The translations under genes and the position numbers were made by a program. Below, one piece after another: positions 44,118-52,783 of a stretch of 64,000 nt of DNA (position 1 is the first letter of the stretch; each line of letters starts with the position of its first letter). Source of the DNA: Armatimonadota bacterium (GTDB lineage: Bacteria > Armatimonadota > Zipacnadia > UBA1398 > JAKPQA01); the NCBI GenBank assembly GCA_029547025.1, contig JAKPQA010000090.1:1-64000 (forward strand), in the 5' to 3' direction. A model generated the notes under the pieces. That model was not told where the DNA came from. It made no database searches and saw only the letters and a list, made by a program, of their open reading frames with translations.

Positions 44118-45193
44118 GGCCGCGCGACCGCTTTCGAGCCGCCCGCCTCGCGCGGACGATCGGCCGCGGCCCACTGTGAGATATCGTAGCACAGGCTTGT
44201 TTGGTCCCCCTCAGTACCCAGCGGGCTCAGCCACAGCCATGGGTAACCCCCCGGCCCTGCCGGAAACAGCACCTGGCCGTACTGGAACAGCCGTGCCGAG
44301 AGCCAGTCCTTGGCGAAGCACGCCACCCGCAGCCACCATTCCCCGCCGGGCGAGCCCCACACCACCGCATGACGGTCCGTGTTCACCCGGCTCGGCTCAC
44401 ATACCGTCGAGAAGAACAGCCAATCGCCCGCCTGGCAACCGTAGAACACCGGACCGTCTACCGGGTGGACCACCTCAACACGCCCCGACCGGCGATCGAG
44501 TCGCTGAATGCCGTTACGCTCGGCCGGAGCGTCGGAACCGAAGTACACGGCGCCAGCCGTGAAGAGCGGCTGCACCACCCGCACACGCTGTGAGCCGCCA
44601 ACGACCTGATCGAGGGTAGCAAACCGGTCCGTCGTGCACCAGAGCCCGGCCTCGTGGTCATCGTCCCCCGTGGTGACCCATAGCGCATCGGTCCACGAAT
44701 CGTGGAAGACGCCGTGGATGTGCCGAATGCCCCGAATGGTCCACGCCACGTCCCAGGTGCGGCCCGCATCGTCACTGACCAGCACCCGGCGAGGCGCGCG
44801 CTCCCGGCTCCCCGAGTACTCACCGTAGTATACCCGGCCTTCTGGGGTCACACACATGGCCAACGGCCGCGAGCCGCAGAGCGGAGTGGCGGGCCGTGTC
44901 CATCGGCCTGCCTCCAGGTCGTAGTGGTACACCATTCGGTGGGCAACGACCACCAGGTCGTTCGCACCGACAGCCACGATGTGGTGTGTCTGAGCGCGGA
45001 ACAGCCGGGCCGACCACCGGAATGCGCCGCGGACGCGCCCGGAAGGCGGGAGGGGCACCGTACACAGCGGTGTCCACGAGTTCCCGCCGTCCTCGCTCCG
45101 CGCGATGTGTGGGCCTCGGGCCGACAGGAGCCAGGGGCCCTGGTGCCAGCGGACCACTCCCCGGTGACGCCGGATCGGCAGCGGCTCAGTCAA
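44114..45193 (-). CDS. BNR/sialidase-like beta-propeller protein
   Basis: This 359-residue protein has repeated Asp-box-like strands (RSEDGGNSWTPL, VSDDAGRTWDVAW) of a six-bladed propeller. It lacks a signal peptide and sialidase catalytic residues. Proteins like this occur within glycan gene clusters and may bind sugars; no enzyme activity is assigned. The TTG start at 45193 overlaps the glycosyltransferase stop by 8 bases. Confidence 0.78.
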   Translation of the reverse strand: MTEPLPIRRHRGVVRWHQGPWLLSARGPHIARSEDGGNSWTPLCTVPLPPSGRVRGAFRWSARLFRAQTHHIVAVGANDLVVVAHRMVYHYDLEAGRWTRPATPLCGSRPLAMCVTPEGRVYYGEYSGSRERAPRRVLVSDDAGRTWDVAWTIRGIRHIHGVFHDSWTDALWVTTGDDDHEAGLWCTTDRFATLDQVVGGSQRVRVVQPLFTAGAVYFGSDAPAERNGIQRLDRRSGRVEVVHPVDGPVFYGCQAGDWLFFSTVCEPSRVNTDRHAVVWGSPGGEWWLRVACFAKDWLSARLFQYGQVLFPAGPGGYPWLWLSPLGTEGDQTSLCYDISQWAAADRPREAGGSKAVARP

Positions 45194-46379
45194 GGCGGAT
45201 CAGCCCGCGGCGCTGCATCTCGCTCGTCAGACTCTGAACTCGGGCGGTCCAGGAGTGGTGCGCGTTCACCGCGTCACGCCCCCGCTGCGCCAGTGTCCGC
45301 GCGAGCCCGGGATCGTGCGCCAGCCGCACAATCTGGCGAACCAGGGCATCACCATCCCCCAACGGGTAGAGAAGGCCGTGCTCGCCGTCGCCCAGGGCCT
45401 GGCGGACGCCGGGCGTGTCCGCGGCGACAATCGGGAGCCCTGCCGCCATGTACTCATAGACCTTGGTCGACGATCCAAACGACGTCTCCGGCGCCATGGT
45501 ATAGGCCGCGATGTCGAGGCCAGCGAGGACTCTGGGCATGTCCAGGAAGGGCACTGCTCCGTGGAACAGGATGCCCTCGCACCGCGCCGCGCGGGCCTCC
45601 AGCTCGCCTCGGAGCGGCCCGTCGCCGTATACATGAAGGACTGCCTGGGGAACTTGCCCGCGGACGGCGGCGAAGGTGTCCACCAGAAGCTCGAGACCGT
45701 AGCCCGGTTTGAGGATGCCGGCGTAGCCGATTCGGAGCTCGTCGGGGGTCCGCCGCTCGCGCCAGCACTCGGAGCCAAACCGGCTGGTGTCGACGGCGTT
45801 CGGGACCACCATGGACCGGCGGAATAGCCCCGGACCCAGGCGCGCCCTGACGAGGTCCTGCACCCGTTCCGAGACGCACACGATGAGGTCGCCCATTTCG
45901 AGCGCCCGGCGCTCGATCCACCCCATCCACCACCGGTCCTGGGCGGCGAAGCTGTTCACCTCGATCACCAGGGGAACGCCTTCCAGCGCGCGCCGGAGCC
46001 GGGAGAGCCACGGACAGAATCCAACGGAGTACCGGATGTAGGCGAACAGAGGAGGTGTCACCCGCACTTCATCTCGTGTCGCACGGATGAATGCCGGCGC
46101 CCATCGTTGCCGTTCGAGCGTCGACGAGGACCGGGCCGGGCACAACCGCACCGTCACGCCGTCCCGGTCGAACACGGGGTGGGACTCCTCGGCCAACACG
46201 GTCACTTCGAAGCCGCACTGGGCGAGCCCGCCGATCATTCCGCCCGCATGGGCCACATGCCCCCCCACCCCCCGGTGGTCGGAGAAGAAGCGGGGAATGG
46301 GGAGGAGGTACGCCACGGGATGCCCGGCGTCCGGGGGCGTGGCGCGCACGAAGGCGCTCGAGAGCGTCGCGGCCCGCAT
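45186..46379 (-). CDS. GT4 glycosyltransferase
   Basis: This 397-residue GT-B enzyme has an N-terminal GGHVAHAGGMIGGLAQCG motif and a C-terminal donor domain: RIGYAGILKPGYGLELLV, VYEYMAAGLPIVAADTPG with the family Glu, and YPLGDGDALVRQI. It should extend the lipid-linked repeat. The ATG at 46379 lies 3 bases after the Wzz/Wzc-like stop. Confidence 0.9.
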   Translation of the reverse strand: MRAATLSSAFVRATPPDAGHPVAYLLPIPRFFSDHRGVGGHVAHAGGMIGGLAQCGFEVTVLAEESHPVFDRDGVTVRLCPARSSSTLERQRWAPAFIRATRDEVRVTPPLFAYIRYSVGFCPWLSRLRRALEGVPLVIEVNSFAAQDRWWMGWIERRALEMGDLIVCVSERVQDLVRARLGPGLFRRSMVVPNAVDTSRFGSECWRERRTPDELRIGYAGILKPGYGLELLVDTFAAVRGQVPQAVLHVYGDGPLRGELEARAARCEGILFHGAVPFLDMPRVLAGLDIAAYTMAPETSFGSSTKVYEYMAAGLPIVAADTPGVRQALGDGEHGLLYPLGDGDALVRQIVRLAHDPGLARTLAQRGRDAVNAHHSWTARVQSLTSEMQRRGLIRLD

Positions 46380-46382
46380 CAG

Positions 46383-48482
46383 TTAGGTATACCGCTCCCG
46401 CCGCGCTTCGGGAGCCGCGTTCGCCACCAGCCCCACCACCTGCGCACCTGCCTCCGCGAACCGAGCGGCGGCGTCGGCCAGGCCATCGTGGGGCGTCTTG
46501 TAGACCCGTGCGACAAGCACGACGCGCCCACAGATCCCCGCCAGAAGTGCGGAATCCGCGAAGAGCGAGGCGGGAGGCGAGTCGACAACCACCGCGTCAA
46601 ACTGGCCGCGCAATGCATCGATGGCAGCCCGCGCCGTTGGGGAGGCCAACAGGGTGGCCGGGTGGCTCGCAGCCCGGCCGGGAGGCACGATCCACAGATT
46701 GGGCAAGTCGGTGGCCACGACGACATCTGAAGCGTCCGCCAGGCCGCTCAGGACGTCCGCCAGGCCGGGAGACGTGGCGGCGCCCTCTCCGAGCCACATG
46801 GCGGCAAGAGCGGGCCTGCGGAGGTTCCCATCGATGGCCAGTGTGCGCCGTCCACCGCGCGCGATCGACGCGGCGAGATGGGCGGCCACGGTGGTCCGGC
46901 CGTCCTCGGGGGCCGGGCTGGCCACTAGGACCGTCATGGCTCCCTCTGATTCGCACCGTGCACGCAGCCGAGCCGCCACCGAGTGGAACGTGTCGCTAAT
47001 GGCGAGGGCCTCGAATGACGCGGAGGCACCGTCGGCACCAATGGCCAGGGCCTCGGGGCGACCCGCTCGCGGCACCATGCCCAGACACGGCGCTCCCGCC
47101 GCCGACTCGGCATGGGCCCGCGAGCGAACCGAGTGGTCCAGGGCTTCCGCAGCGCCGACCGCCATGATGCTTAGCAGGAACGCCAGGATGAGGCCGAGCG
47201 TCATGTTGACGACCTTCTTCGGCCTGGACGGCTCCTGCGCTGCCTTCGCCGGCTCGACAAGGCGGATGTTGCTCAGCGTCAACGTCTCGTTGAGCTTCAT
47301 TTCATTATAGCGCGTGACGAGCATCATATAGACTTGGGCGAGGGCGCTCGTCTCCTGCTGCAGGCCGGCAAGCTCGAGCTCGACTTCGGGCAGGGAACTC
47401 ATGCTTCGGCGATGCTTGGCGATCATGGCTTCCTCAGCCGCTTCGCGCGCCCGCGCTGCCCGGCGATCGGACTCCGCTGCCGCGAGCTTGCCCGCGAGAT
47501 CCACGTACACCGGGTTCGTCGAGGTGACTTCAGACTCGACTACGGTGCGCACCGCGTCTTCGAGCTCCCGCTTCACCTGGGCGATACGCTGCTCGAGCTG
47601 CTTCACACTCTCATGCTCGGCCGTGTAGATGGCCTCCTGACCGGCCTTCTCCGTCTCCAGCTCGGCGAGGCGCTGCTCGAGGGAAGTCACCACGGGGTTA
47701 CGGCCGATGGTCGATGCGGACACGTAGGTGGCGCTTTGCTCGCTCAGGCGCCTGCGATACTCGTCAGCGACTTCCTGGGCGGCCACCAGGGCTCCGTGAG
47801 TCTCCGCCTGGTCGGCCAGCATCCGGGTGAGAATGTCCATGCTTGAGCGGGTCTGGGCTTCGACGTCGATGATCTTCCGATCGCGCTTGTAGTCTCGCAC
47901 GCTGTCGCGGGAGTGCTGGAGCTGCTCGCGAACCCGTGCCATCTCGTCCTTGATGTACGCGGCGGCCTCGCTCGATGACTGCCGGTCATACTCGCGGGCC
48001 GCGTCGATATACCGGTTCGCCACCTTGTTGGCCAGGTCGGCGGCCCGGTCGGGGTCTGTGTCGAAGACGGTGATGTCGATCAAGTCGGAGTTGGGTACGA
48101 CACTTGCTTTGACCCGCTTCTTCAGTTCGCGCCACGGCTCGTGGATGCCCAGGCTCTTGGCGGCCTCGACCACCATCGTCTCGCCGATGAGCAAGAGCCT
48201 CTGGGTCTCGACCGAACTCGAGCCGAAGGTGATGCCCAGGAGAGACGGCATACTGCCCAGCGCACCCATGCCGCTGATGGACTTGGGCGACGTGAACTGC
48301 ACCCGGGCCTGTGACTCATACTGTGGTTGGCGGGTGAACACCACAGCGGCCACCAGGCCCACCACCATGACCATCACCAGCGCGATCAAACGGACGCGCC
48401 GGCGACACACAGCCGCGAGGGAGGACAACTGGAGCCCTTGGGGCTCGCCATCGACCGCATACTGGCCTTCGTCTCGTTCCAC
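46383..48482 (-). CDS. Wzz/Wzc-like polysaccharide co-polymerase with degenerate BY-kinase domain
   Basis: This 699-residue protein has two membrane helices (about residues 30-50 and 420-445) around a periplasmic coiled-coil Wzz domain; a C-terminal cytosolic ATPase domain of the bacterial tyrosine-kinase family follows. The kinase motifs are altered: Walker A reads APEDGRTT in place of GPGEGKST-type, Walker A' reads AIDGNLRRP, and Walker B is AVVVDSPP. The C-terminus has only one tyrosine (RRERYT), not the usual cluster. It controls chain length and bridges synthesis to export; kinase activity is doubtful. The start is GTG at 48482. Confidence 0.87.
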   Translation of the reverse strand: MERDEGQYAVDGEPQGLQLSSLAAVCRRRVRLIALVMVMVVGLVAAVVFTRQPQYESQARVQFTSPKSISGMGALGSMPSLLGITFGSSSVETQRLLLIGETMVVEAAKSLGIHEPWRELKKRVKASVVPNSDLIDITVFDTDPDRAADLANKVANRYIDAAREYDRQSSSEAAAYIKDEMARVREQLQHSRDSVRDYKRDRKIIDVEAQTRSSMDILTRMLADQAETHGALVAAQEVADEYRRRLSEQSATYVSASTIGRNPVVTSLEQRLAELETEKAGQEAIYTAEHESVKQLEQRIAQVKRELEDAVRTVVESEVTSTNPVYVDLAGKLAAAESDRRAARAREAAEEAMIAKHRRSMSSLPEVELELAGLQQETSALAQVYMMLVTRYNEMKLNETLTLSNIRLVEPAKAAQEPSRPKKVVNMTLGLILAFLLSIMAVGAAEALDHSVRSRAHAESAAGAPCLGMVPRAGRPEALAIGADGASASFEALAISDTFHSVAARLRARCESEGAMTVLVASPAPEDGRTTVAAHLAASIARGGRRTLAIDGNLRRPALAAMWLGEGAATSPGLADVLSGLADASDVVVATDLPNLWIVPPGRAASHPATLLASPTARAAIDALRGQFDAVVVDSPPASLFADSALLAGICGRVVLVARVYKTPHDGLADAAARFAEAGAQVVGLVANAAPEARRERYT

Positions 48483-48519
48483 GGATCATCCGTTCCACAT
48501 GGGGGCCGGCGGCAGCGAC

Positions 48520-49464
48520 CTACGCCGGGTCCACCTCTACCGTCAGGCCCTCGAACTCGAAGCGGAAGGGTATCACGCGGACCCCCAGCTCGGCCAGCGC
48601 CCCCTCCAGTTCGGCCTTGCCCCCTGCTGCCGAAAGGAACAGGAGGCAGCCGCCCCCCCCCGCACCACACGCTTTCCCCGCCACGGCTCCACGCCGCACT
48701 GCGTGCTCGAAAACACGCTCGATCTGCGCATTGCTGACCGAGGCATGGAGTGCCTGCTGGTACTCCCAGTTCTGGTTCAGCAGTGCACCGAACCGCTCCA
48801 GATCTCCGTTGAGTAGTGCTATACGAACCTCGGCAGCCACCTGGCGCAGGCCGTAGAGCGCCTGAACCGTCGTCGGACTGCCTGAACGATAGCTCTCCCA
48901 CACGTCGTGGTGGATGGTGCTCGAGAGTCTCGGCCGGCCGGTGTAGCACAGTACCAACCGGTCCTCGAGCTCGGCGATGACCCGCGGGTCGAGACGCAGG
49001 CGTTCGACACCGGTGGTGCCGCCAAATGTCAGGTAGTTCACCCCACCAAACGCGCTGGCATACTGGTCTTGCCGTCCTCCCAGGATCCCGAGGATTCGCT
49101 CGAGGTCATAGGCCAGTTCCGCCAGGGTCGCGCGGTCGGCTTCGTTGACAGGCCGGGCCCGGACCAGTGAGAGCCACACTACGTTGAGCGTGGCCGAGGT
49201 GCCCAAGCCTGAGCCGGCCGGCAGGTCTGAGTGGTAGGCCACGGTGATTCCCTCGCCAGGCACCTGCCACTCCCAAGCCCCCGGGGCGTCCGGCGCCGGG
49301 TCCGCCGGCCGCTGGCCGCCATCCATGGTCCGCATGTGCCCGTGCACGTACTTGTCAATGGTCGCGCTGACCACCGCCCCGCCGACACTGTCGGCGAACA
49401 CGGCGACGTCAGTCCACCCGCCCGCAAAGTCGATTCGCACGGGAGCCCTGCTCCGCACGACCAC
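48520..49464 (-). CDS. GHMP-family sugar kinase (heptose-7-phosphate kinase-like)
   Basis: This 314-residue protein has RAPVRIDFAGGWTD at the N-terminus, the ATP-binding loop LPAGSGLGTSATLNV near residue 83 and the C-terminal ACGAGGGGCLLF motif. It resembles D-glycero-D-manno-heptose 7-phosphate kinases (HddA-type) and fucokinase relatives and would phosphorylate a sugar in making an NDP-sugar for the polymer. No matching isomerase or nucleotidyltransferase is in the window. The start is GTG at 49464 with AGGAGG 10 bases upstream. Confidence 0.87.
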   Translation of the reverse strand: MVVRSRAPVRIDFAGGWTDVAVFADSVGGAVVSATIDKYVHGHMRTMDGGQRPADPAPDAPGAWEWQVPGEGITVAYHSDLPAGSGLGTSATLNVVWLSLVRARPVNEADRATLAELAYDLERILGILGGRQDQYASAFGGVNYLTFGGTTGVERLRLDPRVIAELEDRLVLCYTGRPRLSSTIHHDVWESYRSGSPTTVQALYGLRQVAAEVRIALLNGDLERFGALLNQNWEYQQALHASVSNAQIERVFEHAVRRGAVAGKACGAGGGGCLLFLSAAGGKAELEGALAELGVRVIPFRFEFEGLTVEVDPA

Positions 49465-49500
49465 TCGCCATCGGCCTCCTGTTCGCGGCGCCCCGGCCGC

Positions 49501-51570
49501 TCACCGGAACAGATTCAGGAAGTCTGGGATCAGCAACACGTCCTGCAGCAGGGCCTGCGGGTTGAACTTGCCCTTACCCGGCACCATGATGACATCATCG
49601 GGGTAGACCCTCAGATTGTGCGTCTGGTCCCCGCGCTCGTAGTAGGACTTCAGGTCCAGGTCGTAGCGTTTCTCGACGCCGTTCTCGCGCCGTATCAGGA
49701 GCGCGCGATAGTACTCGCCCTTGACGAGGCGCATACCCACGTTCGTGGTCGGCCCCTTGATGCCACCGGCCAGGGCGATGGCATCGATGACCGTGTCGCC
49801 CTCGTGCCATTCATAGAACCCGGCCTTCTCGACGTAGCCGAGGACCACGACGCGATTGCGCGCGAAGGGCACACGGATCTCGACACCGGGGGTGAGGGGT
49901 GGATCACTCTGGCGCAGATCGACTTCCTCTTCTGCCCCCGAGGGCCAGCGGAGCTGGACACGTGAGTCGGAGCCGATGTTGGTGAGGACGCCCCCAGCCA
50001 TCGCCAGGGCGGCTGAGACGGTTTCGCCGGGGCGGTACTCGAAGTAGCCGGGGTCTTTCACGTAACCAGCAACCTTGACACGCCGATCGGCTTCGGGCAC
50101 GACGATCGTGTCGTTCGGCTCCAGGGGAAGGTTGGCCGGGGCATCGATCTCAGCCCGGGTGCGGTCGCGAGCCTCGGCCCCATTGGTGCCACCGGGCTCG
50201 ACCAGGAACCGCAGGTCCATGGGGAGCTTCTCTCCTGTGGCGCGGTAGAGCCAGCAGTGCTCGAGGTCAGCGCCGGTGGTCTGCGTGGGGACCGTTGTTG
50301 GGCGCAGAGGCCCGCCGGCGGCCGCCAGGGCGTCTGAGATCCGGTCGCCGGGCCGGAGGCGGTACCGGCCCTGGCGAGTCACATGACCCACCACTGAGAC
50401 CTCGAGGCGTTCCTCGGGAACGAACACGGTGTCGCCGGGCTCGAGTTGGGGATTCCGCAGCTCCGACTGGACGTCGGCGGTGCGTGAGAGGTCCAGGTTC
50501 AGCGTCCGCCCGTCCCGGCGGGAGAGCACGATGCGCGTGAGATCGCCCCGGGAGCCCTCGGTGGAGCCCACCTGAAGCACTTCGCCCCCCGCCCGGGCCA
50601 GTAGGTCGCTCACGCGATCGCCGGGGCGAAACGAGTACATGCCGGGAGTGCGCACATAGCCCAGAATGCTGGCCTCTCGCTTGGCCGGCGGCACGTAGAC
50701 GAGATCCCCCGATTCGAGGACCGGGTTGTTCGCCGCGCGATCGGCCGGAGCCGCGCCCGCTTCCGATGGCGCCTGAACCGCTTGGAGCAGGTCGACGGTG
50801 AGCACTTCGCCCGAAGCCCGATTCACCGTGACCTGGGCCAGGTCACCAATGAGGCGGCGCTGATCGCCGGATTCCTCGAGGACGCCCCCCGCCATCGCAA
50901 TGGCTTCCGAGAGCGTGGCGCCATCGGGGATCTGGTAGTACCCCGGGGCCCGGACATATCCCAAGACGGAGACCGACGACTCCTGCTCGACGACCAGCGT
51001 ATCGCCGACCTGGATCTCGAGGGTACCCTCGTCGCCAAGGCCGCGCAGGGCGTTCTCGAGACTGACGCTTCGCGATGTGCCGTTCTGGTGGACCAGCCGG
51101 GCGCGCGCTCCAGAGGCTTTCCCGGGACCAGCCAGCACCACGCCCTCGGCCAAGGCCAGGGCTTCTCGCAGCGTGATGCCCTGCCGGAATGTGAATTGTC
51201 CGGGGCGTTTGACCGCGCCGATCACGCTGAACCGGAGCGAGTTGTACTCGCGAACGCGAATGACGACCTGCGGGTTGCGGATCCGCGCGGCCAGGCCCAA
51301 GGCCAGAGCCGACGCCAACTCCTCACACGTCTTCCCCGCGGCTGCCACAAGCCCGATCGTGGGGTACATGATGGTTCCATCGGGGCCGATGATGATGCCG
51401 TCTGCGGGCGGCGAGTAGGCGGGGTCCGGCGCTCCGGCGACTACCACGTCGATCACATCGCCGGGCGCGAGCCGATAAGGACCATCGCCAGGGGCAGCGG
51501 CCGGAGGAGCTTGGGCCACCGCGGCCGCTGTCGCCAACGCCAAGAGGCCTGTCAGAATCGTTGAGCGCAT
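49501..51570 (-). CDS. Wza-like polysaccharide export protein with six SLBB repeats
   Basis: This 689-residue protein has a signal peptide (MRSTILTGLLALATAAAVAQ) with no lipobox, then the poly-export domain (YRLAPGDVIDVVV, IGPDGTIMYPTIG) and a chain of SLBB units. I count six from the repeated GxVxxPGxYxxxxGxTLxxAxAxAGGx pattern starting near residues 117, 205, 310, 400, 510 and 600. Wza normally has two or three; extra units suggest an extended periplasmic tube or ring, or a wider channel. It lacks the C-terminal amphipathic helix of E. coli Wza, so the outer-membrane portal may be another protein such as the Wzi-like barrel. A ribosome site GGAGAG is 5 bases before the ATG. First gene of the exopolysaccharide operon. 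Confidence 0.92.
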   Translation of the reverse strand: MRSTILTGLLALATAAAVAQAPPAAAPGDGPYRLAPGDVIDVVVAGAPDPAYSPPADGIIIGPDGTIMYPTIGLVAAAGKTCEELASALALGLAARIRNPQVVIRVREYNSLRFSVIGAVKRPGQFTFRQGITLREALALAEGVVLAGPGKASGARARLVHQNGTSRSVSLENALRGLGDEGTLEIQVGDTLVVEQESSVSVLGYVRAPGYYQIPDGATLSEAIAMAGGVLEESGDQRRLIGDLAQVTVNRASGEVLTVDLLQAVQAPSEAGAAPADRAANNPVLESGDLVYVPPAKREASILGYVRTPGMYSFRPGDRVSDLLARAGGEVLQVGSTEGSRGDLTRIVLSRRDGRTLNLDLSRTADVQSELRNPQLEPGDTVFVPEERLEVSVVGHVTRQGRYRLRPGDRISDALAAAGGPLRPTTVPTQTTGADLEHCWLYRATGEKLPMDLRFLVEPGGTNGAEARDRTRAEIDAPANLPLEPNDTIVVPEADRRVKVAGYVKDPGYFEYRPGETVSAALAMAGGVLTNIGSDSRVQLRWPSGAEEEVDLRQSDPPLTPGVEIRVPFARNRVVVLGYVEKAGFYEWHEGDTVIDAIALAGGIKGPTTNVGMRLVKGEYYRALLIRRENGVEKRYDLDLKSYYERGDQTHNLRVYPDDVIMVPGKGKFNPQALLQDVLLIPDFLNLFR

Positions 51571-51678
51571 CGTGTCTCTCCATTGGCGCGAAGCCGGTGG
51601 CGGGCGTCAGACCCGCCGGCACGCTGGCCGCCACGGGCCCGAGGGCCAGGGCTTAGCCCGTTGCGGTTCCCTGTCGCG

Positions 51679-51710
51679 CGATGCGTGCCGTTCCCGCTGG
51701 CCACGCATCG
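51679..51710 (-). terminator. Hairpin terminator after the small HTH gene
   Basis: CGATGCGTG and CACGCATCG form a perfect 9-bp stem with a 14-base loop, 10 bases after the HTH-gene stop. A second smaller hairpin (GGCGGG/CCCGCC, 51599-51617) lies in the leader of the SLBB gene. Confidence 0.55.
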
Positions 51711-51720
51711 TCAGACCGCG

Positions 51721-51993
51721 CTAGAGTGGCAGGGTCTCTCCGGGCCCCGCCGCACTCTCTCGCTCACTCAGCTCGCGGCGCATTCGCTCCACCAGGGCCG
51801 ACTGGTCCAGCGGAGCGAGGTTCATCACCCGGAGTGCCCTGCGCGCCGCGCCGGCTTCTCCGACAGTGCCATAGCGCGACGAAGGAAGCCATCGGCGGAT
51901 TGTCGGGATCCCCACACCCGACCACGCCGCCGCCTCCCGGACGCTGCCTCCGTGGGCGATGAAACTCAGCGCAAACCACTTGGCATCGTCCAC
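51721..51993 (-). CDS. Small helix-turn-helix protein
   Basis: This 90-residue protein begins MDDAKWFALSFIAHGG and carries a candidate helix-turn-helix at about residues 17-36 (SVREAAAWSGVGIPTIRRWL). The rest is helical with charged residues. The GTG at 51993 has GAGGG about 9 bases upstream, and a perfect hairpin follows the stop. It lies directly upstream of the exopolysaccharide operon in the same orientation and could regulate it. The function is inferred only from the motif. Confidence 0.55.
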   Translation of the reverse strand: MDDAKWFALSFIAHGGSVREAAAWSGVGIPTIRRWLPSSRYGTVGEAGAARRALRVMNLAPLDQSALVERMRRELSERESAAGPGETLPL

Positions 51994-52328
51994 CTGTAGG
52001 ATCCCTCTCCGGCACCGCGCGCGTACCAGTTTCGGTCTTCATGGCCGGGTTCCCTGTCTGCGCCGACAGATCGGGCTGGGTGGACAGCCGGCGCCGGGGA
52101 CGCCGTACGCGACGAGAGCGTCGCCGACGCCCCCGGCCGAGACGGTTCGCTGAGGGAAGAGCGCAACCTGGGGTTGGCGAACGCCGCGGCAGGAGACGTG
52201 CGGCCAAGCCCCCGTACCGGCACCGGGAAGTCGCGCACGCTGCTCACGGCGTGACGCACCCCGTCCGGCCGGCCGTCGGTATCAGGTCACGAGGTTCGGT
52301 CCGGTGAGCCGCCCACCGTCGCTGGCAG
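51994..52328. other. Intergenic, no gene recognised
   Basis: The 335 bases between the cold-shock terminator and the small HTH gene hold no recognised gene or RNA. A short hairpin GCGACG/CGTCGC lies at 52109-52124. The overlapping open frames are GC-driven and lack a ribosome site. Confidence 0.35.
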
Positions 52329-52343
52329 GCGGGGACACCCCGC
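52329..52343 (-). terminator. Hairpin terminator after the cold-shock gene
   Basis: GCGGGG and CCCCGC form a 6-bp stem with a 3-base loop, 4 bases after the cold-shock protein stop. No T tract follows. Confidence 0.5.
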
Positions 52344-52347
52344 GGGA

Positions 52348-52563
52348 CTACTCGAAGCTTCTGGCCGAACGCTCGACGTTGACCGCGTGTGGGCCCCTTG
52401 GCGAGTCTTCGACCTCGAACTCGACTTCCTCGCCCTCATCCAGCGGTTTGAACCCGCGGCCCTGGATGGCGGAGAAGTGAACGAACACGTCCTTGCTGCC
52501 ATCTTCGGGTGAGATGAAGCCATAGCCCTTCTCATTGTTGAACCACTTGACTTTGCCGCGCAC
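52348..52563 (-). CDS. Cold-shock domain protein
   Basis: This 71-residue single OB-fold protein starts [20 protein letters not shown] and has both RNA-binding motifs, GYGFI (RNP1) and DVFVHFSAI (RNP2). It acts as an RNA chaperone or nucleic-acid-binding protein. The GTG at 52563 is the start because it gives the standard N-terminus; GAGGAG lies about 10 bases upstream. A long A/T-containing leader lies upstream (to about 52640), as is common for csp mRNAs. A tight hairpin follows the stop. Confidence 0.93.
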   Translation of the reverse strand: MRGKVKWFNNEKGYGFISPEDGSKDVFVHFSAIQGRGFKPLDEGEEVEFEVEDSPRGPHAVNVERSARSFE

Positions 52564-52783
52564 GAGCCCTGCACTCCTCGTGTCAGAATAGGTTGGAGGG
52601 AGGGTTCCGGCTCTCACATTCGGTACCCTCCGTGGACGCAAAAACCGACTGCAGGCCCTCCCGCCTGTGAGTCTGCGGGAAGGCCCCGTGCGTGACCCGC
52701 CGAAGTGAACATGATGCCGGCGGCCGAGGACTCCCGGAACGGGCCCGCCCCGGGGCGAGACCATCTCGTTGTGGAGGGAACTC

